A DNA stretch of 5,681 bases from Spirochaetaceae bacterium (lineage in GTDB: Bacteria; Spirochaetota; Spirochaetia; Treponematales; Treponemataceae). Each line of letters opens with the position of its first letter. Within the stretch, counting starts at the first letter, position 1. Both the position numbers and the translations under genes were made by a program. The notes under the pieces were generated by a model, which saw only the letters and a list, made by a program, of their open reading frames with translations, had not been told where the DNA came from and searched no databases. Shown piece by piece: positions 1-4,730 of this stretch. The stretch spans positions 1 through 5,681 of the forward strand of contig JAISVD010000142.1 in NCBI GenBank assembly GCA_031271875.1, given 5' to 3'.

Positions 1-412
1 AGGGAACCATCGCAAAATCCGCATAAAAGCGGGTATCCTGCTCCCCCTGACTGGAGTGCATCCCCGGATCATCCGCCACGGCGATGATGAGGCCCCCCTT
101 TATGCCCAGCAGGGAAGAATTCATGAAGGGGTCTGCGGCAACATTCAGACCCACATGTTTCATGGTGACAATCGATCTCCTGCCCAAAAAGGAAACGCCC
201 AGGGCCGCCTCGTAAGCGGTTTTTTCATTCGCGCACCATTGTGCAGTAATAGACCATTCCGCTTCCGGGCCGGTATGTTTTTCATGATTATCGATAAGAT
301 ATTCAAGAATTTCAGTTGAAGGGGTTCCGGGATAGCCAAACCCGGCAGACAGACCTGCGTGGATGGCCCCCAGAGCAAGGGCCTCATCGCCCAACAAAAC
401 CATATCTTTCAT
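1..412 (-). CDS. iorA: Indolepyruvate:ferredoxin oxidoreductase alpha subunit, N-terminal part (runs off the left edge)
   Basis: The first 137 codons are present; the gene continues beyond base 1. IorA is the thiamine-diphosphate and Fe-S subunit that, with IorB, oxidatively decarboxylates aryl pyruvates (from aromatic amino acids) to aryl-acetyl-CoA and reduces ferredoxin in the cytoplasm. Family signatures seen are LLGDEALALGAIHAG (residues 6-20), GYPGTPSTEI (26-35), NEK (62-64), TMKHVGLNVAADP (83-95) and ADDPGMHSSQGEQDTRFYA (113-131). These belong to the N-terminal pyrimidine-binding-type domain of IorA. The ATG at 412 is preceded by a GAGG site about five bases upstream and starts the protein at the family's usual place. 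Residues 51-64 (around EWSITAQWCANEK) look slightly different from the EWSxNEK I recall for the family. The ferredoxin-like C-terminal domain lies outside the window. It is last in line after the rseC-like gene, so it is probably co-transcribed, though a 123-nt gap separates them. Confidence 0.93.
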   Translation of the reverse strand, partial: MKDMVLLGDEALALGAIHAGLSAGFGYPGTPSTEILEYLIDNHEKHTGPEAEWSITAQWCANEKTAYEAALGVSFLGRRSIVTMKHVGLNVAADPFMNSSLLGIKGGLIIAVADDPGMHSSQGEQDTRFYADFAMVP

Positions 413-429
413 TAAAACCTCTATATCCT

Positions 430-456
430 GCGGGTTTCCGCGATTGCGGGACCCGC
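430..456 (-). other. Strong hairpin just upstream of the iorA ribosome binding site
   Basis: On the minus strand a GCGGGT arm pairs with ACCCGC, and inside it CCGC pairs with GCGG around an AATC tetraloop, with only a one-by-two-base internal loop. No T run follows on either strand, so it is not a classic terminator. It sits about 17 nt upstream of the iorA start, between rseC and iorA. A role in mRNA processing, stability or translation control is inference. Confidence 0.5.
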
Positions 457-489
457 TCCATGGGTGTACAATATTTTTCGTAAATGCTG

Positions 490-506
490 GTTTCCGGTAC
501 GGAAAC
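490..506. promoter_or_regulatory. Short perfect palindrome in the rseC-iorA gap
   Basis: The arms GTTTCCG and CGGAAAC are separated by GTA. On the minus strand it lies about 17 bases upstream of a TATTGT box (bases 468-473) that could be a -10 element for iorA. It therefore occupies the place of a -35 box, where no good TTGACA match exists. It could be a regulator site for separate iorA expression, or simply an RNA hairpin. Confidence 0.3.
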
Positions 507-535
507 AGTTCCCATACTGCTCTTCCAGTTTATCC

Positions 536-997
536 CTATCCGCCGAAGTTGTCCATACCTGCCGATTTTTGGGTAACGGAAAGTATCTCCGTTACCTCCG
601 GAATCCTGCCGGAACGGGCTGAACTCCGCCCGGAGGAACTCAGACAAAATACCAGAACCGCCGAAAGGAGGAGAAAAAGCAGCGCCGTACCCGCCTTCCA
701 GCCCTCGCCGCCCGCGGTGAGGGGCAGCACGGCGGAAGCGAGAAAATACCCGGCTGCGGCGGCGGCAAGAGGAAAAAGGATCGCCCGGAACCCCTCGAAA
801 AGCCGACCCCTTACCGGCGCCGCGACCCGTACATAGCTCCCTGCGGAAAGGGGCAGCTGTTTCGGGTTCAGGCAGAAGAAGGGATTTCCCTCCTTCCGGC
901 AGCCGGAATTTTCGCAGTTGATACACGCCTCTATTTCAACAGCCTTCACCCATACGCCTTCCGTGTCGATCCTCACCACCATCGCCTTTTCCCTCAT
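536..997 (-). CDS. RseC/MucC-family membrane protein (SoxR-reducing-system RseC type)
   Basis: This is a 153-residue protein. The N-terminal cytoplasmic part begins with a short beta-type stretch (MVVRIDTEGVWVKAV) and a cysteine cluster C25, C28, C33 and C42 (CINCENSGC, then a later FFC). Two hydrophobic segments follow (about 70-94 and 101-120), then a polar tail. The order of Cys motif and two adjacent membrane helices matches RseC, a protein known from SigE regulation and from the Rsx/Rnf-linked system that re-reduces SoxR. I chose the ATG at 997 because GGAGGGG lies about six bases upstream and it fits the RseC N-terminus. A longer frame open to 1171 would overlap the ymdB-like gene with non-family residues. 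Only one base separates the upstream stop from this start (TAATATG), so translation is probably coupled. No sigE, rseAB or rnf gene is visible here, so the exact redox role is not known. Confidence 0.82.
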   Translation of the reverse strand: MREKAMVVRIDTEGVWVKAVEIEACINCENSGCRKEGNPFFCLNPKQLPLSAGSYVRVAAPVRGRLFEGFRAILFPLAAAAAGYFLASAVLPLTAGGEGWKAGTALLFLLLSAVLVFCLSSSGRSSARSGRIPEVTEILSVTQKSAGMDNFGG

Positions 998-998
998 A

Positions 999-1805
999 TT
1001 ATTCCCCCTCCGCCGGAATTCTGAACCCTTCCATTCCGGTACAGACTCCTGTTTTATCGGCGGTGATAAAGACGCCCTGAACTTCAGCCGGGTTCTCCGG
1101 AGAACACACCGCCTCCCGGCCCCAGTCGGGGATTCCGGTAATGTATGACCTGATACGGCTTTCCGGGTCAAATCCGCCGACGGAGTTGCGGCAGCCTGTC
1201 CGCCCTGCGTCGATAATGACCCCGGTTCCTCCGGGGAGTATCCGCGCTTCGGCGGTCTGTACCCGCCCGTGGGAACCGATAACAGCGGTCACCGTTCCGT
1301 CCGCGAAAAAACCGAAGGCATGCTTTTCTGCGGTGGTTGCCCCATGATAATCAACTATAATACATGGGGTCTCCTTTTTTATATGCTCTACGAGGGGAGG
1401 AAACCGTATAAAAGGGTTGTCCCCGTGTATTCTGCTGAAGCCGGTCTGACCGATGAGGGAGACAACGGCTATCTTTCCCTTCGGCGTGGTCACCATCCGC
1501 CACCCCTTGCCGGGGCTCTCGGAAGAAAAATTGGACGGACGGATCAGGTGGGCGATAATCTGAAGGGATTCCACAGTGTCCTTTTTGAGATAGATATTGT
1601 CGCCCCCGGTCAGAACAGTGATCCCGAGCTTCCTGAGATAGATCGCGTGGTTTTTACCGATCCCCGCCCCGCCGGTTACACCGTCGGCGTTGGCGATAAT
1701 GATATCCGGTGAAAAGCGGCGTTTCAGTTCCGGGAGCTTCTTTTTGACCGCGAAAACTCCCATTTTGCCGACAAGTTCGGCGATATATAAAATCCGGAAT
1801 TCCAA
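999..1805 (-). CDS. YmdB-like (TIGR00282) metallophosphoesterase-family protein with altered active site
   Basis: The 268 residues are close to the usual YmdB length (about 260-265). The whole fold aligns by eye: the start ILYIAELVGKMG, the stretch LIRPSNFSSESPGKGW (88-102), VVSLIGQTGF (114-123), VDYHGATTAEKHAFGFFADG (151-170), VIGSHGRVQTAEARILPGG (175-193) and the tail. YmdB enzymes are dimetal cyclic-nucleotide phosphodiesterases. Here most metal-ligand positions differ: E10 replaces the usual Asp, D41-G42 replace Glu-Asn, D69-N70 replace the Asn-His of the GNH motif, and R181 replaces the second His of HTH. H154 and H179 remain. The protein may have lost or changed catalysis. The start is TTG at 1805 with AAGGAG six bases upstream; no in-frame ATG is better placed. 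It ends one base before the rseC-like gene. An 89-nt gap with a hairpin separates it from the TPR gene. Confidence 0.88.
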   Translation of the reverse strand: MEFRILYIAELVGKMGVFAVKKKLPELKRRFSPDIIIANADGVTGGAGIGKNHAIYLRKLGITVLTGGDNIYLKKDTVESLQIIAHLIRPSNFSSESPGKGWRMVTTPKGKIAVVSLIGQTGFSRIHGDNPFIRFPPLVEHIKKETPCIIVDYHGATTAEKHAFGFFADGTVTAVIGSHGRVQTAEARILPGGTGVIIDAGRTGCRNSVGGFDPESRIRSYITGIPDWGREAVCSPENPAEVQGVFITADKTGVCTGMEGFRIPAEGE

Positions 1806-1835
1806 AAATACTCCTTAGATATTTCTCCGTCTATT

Positions 1836-1868
1836 GGAGCGGAAAAGCCGCAGGCGTTCCGCAGCTCC
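1836..1868. other. Hairpin in the TPR to ymdB-like gap
   Basis: GGAGCGGAA (1836-1844) can pair with TTCCGC and CTCC in 1857-1868, with a two-base AG bulge and a 12-base loop. No T run follows on the minus strand, so I do not call it a terminator. It may affect mRNA processing between the two genes. The rest of the 89-nt gap holds only the AAGGAG site of the TTG start at 1805. Confidence 0.3.
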
Positions 1869-1894
1869 TTACTGTTTCTTATTCATCCGTACCA

Positions 1895-2446
1895 TCAAAA
1901 GGACAATCCCGGTGAAAAACCTTCAGTCCCGGAGGGTCTCTCCCTGAGCCGCTCCTCACAGACAGCGGCCCCGGAGGTATTTCCCAGCTCCCTGTAGGTA
2001 TCCCTCAGATTATACAGGGCATCATAATAATTGGGAAAGATCGTCACCGCCGCCTCAAAGGCTTCGCTGGCGGTGCCGTAGGCCCCTTGAGAAAAAAAAG
2101 CGACCCCCAGATTGTTCCAGAGATGATGGTTGTCGGGATTCAGATCAAGCCCATCCTGAAATACATCTACGGCCTCTTCATACTCCCCGAGGTTCATCAG
2201 CACAAGTCCCAGGGCGTCAAGTACATCCTCATCATAGGGTTCCAGTTCCCGGGCGTACACAAGGGCATCCCGGGCCCTGCCCAGGTTTCCGGAGTCGCGA
2301 TGGGTGATACCAAGGTTATACCAGAGCAGGTAATTTGAACGATCCAGGGTTATGGCCCGCTGGAAACAGGCTATCGCTTCGGGGTAGTTCCCCTGGGCGG
2401 TCAGTTCGATGGCATATATATTCAGGTCCTCAGGGTTATCTTTCAT
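1895..2446 (-). CDS. Small tetratricopeptide-repeat protein
   Basis: This 183-residue protein is almost entirely TPR repeats, with no signal peptide or membrane segment, so it is probably cytoplasmic. Five repeats lie at about residues 5-38, 39-72, 73-106, 107-140 and 141-170. Repeats two to four keep an exact 34-residue period, seen in the closing prolines P70, P104 and P138 and the W/LG pattern (LWYNLG, VLDALG, LWNNLG). The Ser/Gly-rich tail is not repeat-like. TPR arrays bind other proteins; the partner cannot be read from sequence. Two starts are possible. TTG at 2458 has AAGGAG only one base away, which is too close. ATG at 2446 has the same site 13 bases upstream, which is rather long. 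I prefer the ATG. It is the first gene of the minus-strand group and has its own promoter upstream. Confidence 0.85.
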   Translation of the reverse strand: MKDNPEDLNIYAIELTAQGNYPEAIACFQRAITLDRSNYLLWYNLGITHRDSGNLGRARDALVYARELEPYDEDVLDALGLVLMNLGEYEEAVDVFQDGLDLNPDNHHLWNNLGVAFFSQGAYGTASEAFEAAVTIFPNYYDALYNLRDTYRELGNTSGAAVCEERLRERPSGTEGFSPGLSF

Positions 2447-2478
2447 AAAATCTTGCAATCTCCTTCAATCGGTTGTAT

Positions 2479-2508
2479 ATTATATATAGTAAACGGGGAT
2501 TCTGTAAA
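2479..2508 (-). promoter_or_regulatory. Sigma-70-type promoter for the TPR/ymdB-like/rseC(/iorA) group
   Basis: On the minus strand TTTACA (2508-2503) is separated by 18 bases from TATAAT (2484-2479). Five of six bases match the -35 consensus and all six match the -10. Transcription would begin near 2472 and give a short leader of about 25 bases containing the GAAGGAGA site. Confidence 0.65.
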
Positions 2509-2522
2509 TTACATCTATGGTC

Positions 2523-2555
2523 GCAATTACAAAACTTTCTCAGTTTTGTAATTGC
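2523..2555. repeat. Perfect 14-bp-arm inverted repeat in the divergent intergenic region
   Basis: The arms GCAATTACAAAACT and AGTTTTGTAATTGC are exact reverse complements around a five-base TTCTC centre. It lies 15 bases upstream of the TPR promoter -35 box and about 177 bases upstream of the hsp20 gene. There is no T run after it and the stem is AT-rich, so it is not a normal terminator. It is not CIRCE (TTAGCACTC-N9-GAGTGCTAA). It could be a regulator-binding site or a copy of a dispersed palindromic repeat. Confidence 0.6.
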
Positions 2556-2584
2556 CTTACTGTATAGGGTTATGGAATTTCCGG

Positions 2585-2625
2585 TCCGGCCGCAGGGCGC
2601 TTACCTCTATGAGCGCAGGGCCGGA
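2585..2625 (+). other. GC-rich structured element in the hsp20 upstream region
   Basis: TCCGGCC (2585-2591) pairs with GGCCGGA (2619-2625). An inner stem GCGCT (2597-2601) pairs with AGCGC (2612-2616), separated by an asymmetric internal loop. Flanking GGTCC and GGACC offer an alternative pairing that competes for the same TCC. It lies about 107 bases before the hsp20 ATG and does not cover its ribosome binding site. I could not identify a convincing hsp20 promoter in 2556-2731, so whether this element is transcribed is uncertain. Confidence 0.4.
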
Positions 2626-2731
2626 AGGACCGCTTTGTATAAAGGGTTCTGAAAACTATCGAACGGCCAGTGCATGATGTTTTTCGGCGGGCGCTGAAGA
2701 ACAGAGACTGAAGCCGTAAAGGAAGCGTGTT

Positions 2732-3256
2732 ATGAAGAATTACGGAAACATGGACCTTGGTTCAATCTTTGACGAGATTTTTGAGGCGGCGAAGGATTTT
2801 TCCAGCCAGTTTCAGAGGAACTTCAACGATTTTGCCTCAAAGGGTTCGGATTTCATCTTTAGTACCCTGAACAATAACAACACCGATTACTATCCGGCGT
2901 ACTCCTATCCTCCGACAAATGTATATATCACAAAGGACAGGAAGCTGGTTTTTGAATTCGCCGTGGCGGGGTTTGCGGAAGGCGATCTGACCCTCCAGTT
3001 TCAGGGGGACTACATGTACCTTACCGCGAAGATAAGTCCCGAAAACGTTGTTGACGAATCCGTCTCCTATCTCAAACACCGGCTGAAACTCAAGGACATT
3101 GAGGCTCAGAAATATTATGTCCCGGAGGACAAATTCGACCATGAATCAACCCAGGCGGTCTACAGGGACGGCATCCTGCGGGTATTCGTTCCGCCCAAGG
3201 AGGAACCGGTCGTCTCCGACGGCATAAAGATAGAGATTGTCAGGGACGGTAACTGA
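2732..3256 (+). CDS. Hsp20/alpha-crystallin-family small heat-shock protein
   Basis: This is a 174-residue cytoplasmic chaperone of the small heat-shock type, which holds unfolding proteins in an ATP-independent way. The Phe- and Asn-rich N-terminal arm (1-58) ends in a NNNN stretch (47-50). The alpha-crystallin domain spans about 60-155. It starts at PPTNVYITKDRKLVFEFAVAG, has YYVPEDKFDHE (128-138), and ends with the family signature DGILRVFVPP (146-155). A C-terminal IKIEI (165-169) gives the I-x-I motif used for oligomer assembly. The start is ATG at 2732, with AAAGGAAG ending about seven bases upstream. It stands alone: the upstream neighbour is divergent and a strong terminator follows 8 bases after the stop. 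No CIRCE operator is present, so regulation is not of the HrcA type at this locus. Confidence 0.93.
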   Translation: MKNYGNMDLGSIFDEIFEAAKDFSSQFQRNFNDFASKGSDFIFSTLNNNNTDYYPAYSYPPTNVYITKDRKLVFEFAVAGFAEGDLTLQFQGDYMYLTAKISPENVVDESVSYLKHRLKLKDIEAQKYYVPEDKFDHESTQAVYRDGILRVFVPPKEEPVVSDGIKIEIVRDGN

Positions 3257-3264
3257 CATCGGGT

Positions 3265-3318
3265 AAAACAAAACCGCTCAGGGAGGGCAGATGCCGTACC
3301 TTGAGCGGTTTTTGTTTT
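3265..3318. terminator. Bidirectional Rho-independent terminator after hsp20
   Basis: AAAACAAAACCGCTCA (3265-3280) pairs with TTGAGCGGTTTTTGTTTT (3301-3318) across a loop of about 20 bases. It has a T-rich 3' side and an A-rich 5' side. It ends hsp20 transcription on the plus strand and could also stop minus-strand transcription coming from the GNAT remnant. Confidence 0.88.
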
Positions 3319-3322
3319 AAAC

Positions 3323-3348
3323 GCTGCATCTGTTATGATAGATGCAGC
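3323..3348. other. Nine-bp hairpin at the end of the GNAT remnant
   Basis: GCTGCATCT (3323-3331) pairs with AGATGCAGC (3340-3348) around eight bases. On the minus strand it begins right inside the remnant's stop codon and is followed by only a short GTTT. It may be the remains of that gene's terminator. Confidence 0.45.
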
Positions 3349-3514
3349 TATTCTTTTTTCCTATACCAATATGTATATTTTTCCTTAAATCCTGTTTTTT
3401 TGTATAATTCTTTTGCTGCACTATTGTTATGTACAACTTGCAAATATGCTTTTTCAATTCCTGTTTCTTTTCCATTCCATTACGCCATATCCGCATCCAA
3501 ATTTTATCAATCAG
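3348..3514 (-). pseudogene. GNAT-family N-acetyltransferase remnant, C-terminal end, frameshifted
   Basis: The last 43 codons (3479-3351, TAG at 3350-3348) read GIEKAYLQVVHNNSAAKELY and then KKTGFKEKYTYWYRKKE. This is the typical GNAT C-terminus, with the acetyl-CoA-fold pattern N..A..LY.K.GF and a closing Y.YR.K. Upstream of about 3472 that frame fails with a TAA, while another frame gives GCGYGVMEW (3495-3472). That looks like the pyrophosphate-loop motif A leading straight into GKETGIEK after a frameshift. Further up, a third frame gives LIDKI (3514-3500), like the beta strand before motif A, with residues missing between. The upstream half of the gene is absent. The remnant lies in AT-rich DNA unlike its neighbours. 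An original function cannot be assigned beyond acetyltransferase. Confidence 0.7.
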
Positions 3515-3562
3515 GCGTGCTGTATTACAGCATCTAAGAGGGCTATGATAAAACAGCTGCCG

Positions 3563-3591
3563 TTGACAGGTTTCACGTAAAGAGATATTAT
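3563..3591 (+). promoter_or_regulatory. Near-consensus sigma-70 promoter of the ROK regulator gene
   Basis: TTGACA (3563-3568), a 17-base spacer and TATTAT (3586-3591) match the housekeeping consensus in eleven of twelve bases. Transcription would start near 3598, directly before the palindrome at 3602. A second -10-like TATAAT at 3636-3641 lacks a good -35 box. Confidence 0.8.
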
Positions 3592-3601
3592 CATTTATGA
3601 A

Positions 3602-3632
3602 AATACTTTATAAAACACTTTTATAAAGTATT
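3602..3632. promoter_or_regulatory. Perfect 31-bp palindrome, likely operator of the ROK repressor
   Basis: AATACTTTATAAAA (3602-3615) and TTTTATAAAGTATT (3619-3632) are exact reverse complements around a CAC centre. It lies at about +5 to +35 of the predicted transcript, where bound repressor would block clearance or initiation. ROK repressors such as NagC, Mlc and XylR are known to bind AT-rich palindromes of this general kind. Binding by the ROK protein encoded just downstream is an inference. Confidence 0.7.
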
Positions 3633-3653
3633 GAATATAATAGCGGAAGAGGG

Positions 3654-4664
3654 ATGATGGAGCAGTTTAACGGAAGCAACTCAATAGCTGTAAAGGAACA
3701 CAACATCCGCCTTGTACGCAGGATCCTGCGGAGTAAACATCTGGCGACAAAACAGCAGATCGCCGAAACAGCGGGCTTGAGTACCGTGACGGTGGGAACC
3801 ATCCTCCAGCAGCTTGCGGAAAACGGTGAAGTCTTTGAGGCGGACACAGCGGCGTCAAACGGTGGCCGCCCCGCGAGGACCTATCGTTTTAACGGAGACC
3901 ATGCCCATGTACTCGTTCTGTTTACTCAGGAGCGGAACAGACAAGATATGATGTATATGCGCGTGGCAAACCTGTTTGGGGAGTGCATAGACAGCGGAGA
4001 CCTTCCGCTGCCGGGACACCTTCAGATAGATTCATTCATTCCCCACATCACCTGTATGCTGGAGAAGTGGCCTTCGATACGGGCCATCGGGTTCGGGCTG
4101 CCCGGTGTCGAGCTGAACGGAATGATTGCCGCCCTTGATTACAGTTCCCTGGTGGGGTTCTCCCTTACCGGTTTTTATCGGGAGCAGTTCGGGCTGCCGG
4201 TGCTGCTTGAAAACGATGTGAACGCTGCCGTGGCGGGATATTGCCGGCGGAACAGCTGCGGCGAGGACGGTACAACGGTCTATCTCTTTTTTCCCCAGAA
4301 CCACGGCCCCGGAGCGGGCATCTGTATAGGGGGAACCCTGTACCGGGGATTCACCAATTCCGCGGGGGAGATCGGATTTCTGCCTCTGGGCATCGACTGG
4401 CACGATTATTCGATCTACGGAAATTTCCGCCGTACCTGCGGTGCGGTGTCAAAGGCGGTTATTTCGGTGTCAGGTATACTGAACCCGGAGCGGGTGATCC
4501 TCCACGGGGAGTTTCTCACCGAGTCCCACATGAACCAGATACGGAGGAACTGCGGAAAAACCCTGCCCGAACAGTTTCTGCCGGAAATTTCCTGTTCACC
4601 GGATTTTACACTGGATTACCAGAGCGGCATGATAGGAGAGACTCTGGAACTTGTGCAGGGTTGA
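3654..4664 (+). CDS. ROK-family transcriptional regulator
   Basis: This 336-residue protein has an N-terminal winged helix-turn-helix (about 15-80: NIRLVRRILRSKHLATKQQI, then AETAGLSTVTVGTILQQL and the wing NGGRPARTYRFN). A ROK sugar-binding domain follows, as in NagC, Mlc and XylR. ROK landmarks are GFGLPGVELNGMI (146-158), LENDVNAA (185-192), GPGAGICIGGTLYRG (218-232), AGEIGFLPLG (237-246) and a C-terminal GILNPERVILHGEF. The usual zinc site is missing: F242 replaces the His of the GEIGH motif and there is no CxCGxxGCxE. The N-terminal ATP-binding DxGxT motif is also gone, so it should not be a kinase. The start could be ATG 3654 or the adjacent ATG 3657; the GGAAGAGGG site suits 3657 better. 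It has its own promoter and operator, and an MFS transporter gene lies 66 bases downstream, so it probably represses both in response to a sugar. The effector is not known. Confidence 0.92.
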   Translation: MMEQFNGSNSIAVKEHNIRLVRRILRSKHLATKQQIAETAGLSTVTVGTILQQLAENGEVFEADTAASNGGRPARTYRFNGDHAHVLVLFTQERNRQDMMYMRVANLFGECIDSGDLPLPGHLQIDSFIPHITCMLEKWPSIRAIGFGLPGVELNGMIAALDYSSLVGFSLTGFYREQFGLPVLLENDVNAAVAGYCRRNSCGEDGTTVYLFFPQNHGPGAGICIGGTLYRGFTNSAGEIGFLPLGIDWHDYSIYGNFRRTCGAVSKAVISVSGILNPERVILHGEFLTESHMNQIRRNCGKTLPEQFLPEISCSPDFTLDYQSGMIGETLELVQG

Positions 4665-4683
4665 CAGAATTTGAGAATAAAGT

Positions 4684-4716
4684 CGGCGGCGGTTTTCATT
4701 CGGCGCCGTATTTTTT
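4684..4716 (+). terminator. Intercistronic terminator/attenuator between the ROK and MFS genes
   Basis: CGGCGGCG (4684-4691) pairs with CGGCGCCG (4701-4708) with one G-G mismatch and a nine-base loop. TATTTTTT follows. The AGGAGG site of the transporter begins three bases after the T run. It would reduce read-through into the transporter or act as a regulated attenuator. No separate promoter for the transporter is obvious in the gap. Confidence 0.6.
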
Positions 4717-4730
4717 GCAGGAGGATTTTT

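Larger units (their letters stand above)
3319..3653. other. AT-rich intergenic island without an intact gene
   Basis: This stretch between the hsp20 terminator and the ROK gene is clearly richer in A and T than both flanks. It holds the 9-bp hairpin, the GNAT remnant, and then the promoter and operator of the ROK gene (listed separately). I see no intact gene, tRNA or IS end in it. A plus-strand frame at 3301-3537 has no family-like content and runs antisense to the GNAT remnant. The base composition suggests acquired DNA, since decayed. Confidence 0.6.

Noticed and set aside
363..836. Plus-strand open frame of 157 codons opposite rseC and iorA
   Set aside because: It is antisense to two recognisable genes, is low-complexity in Arg/Ala/Pro, and has no motifs.
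384..926. Minus-strand open frame of 180 codons
   Set aside because: It lies in another frame over the rseC-like gene, is Arg/Gly/Pro-rich without family motifs, and has no good ribosome binding site.
998..1171. N-terminal extension of the RseC frame to 1171
   Set aside because: It would overlap the ymdB-like gene in a different frame, adds no RseC-like residues, and the ATG at 997 has a strong ribosome binding site.
1269..1712. Plus-strand open frame of 147 codons
   Set aside because: It is fully antisense to the ymdB-like gene, which has clear family motifs.
2523..2555. Reading the palindrome as a Rho-independent terminator or as CIRCE
   Set aside because: The stem is AT-rich with no T run after it, and the sequence does not match the CIRCE arms.
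3301..3537. Plus-strand open frame of 78 codons in the AT-rich island
   Set aside because: It starts inside the hsp20 terminator, is Phe/Tyr/Ser-rich as expected from AT-rich noise, and runs antisense to the GNAT remnant.
3636..3641. TATAAT box just upstream of the ROK start
   Set aside because: No acceptable -35 box lies 16-18 bases upstream, and the TTGACA-N17-TATTAT promoter is far better; kept only as a remote second option.
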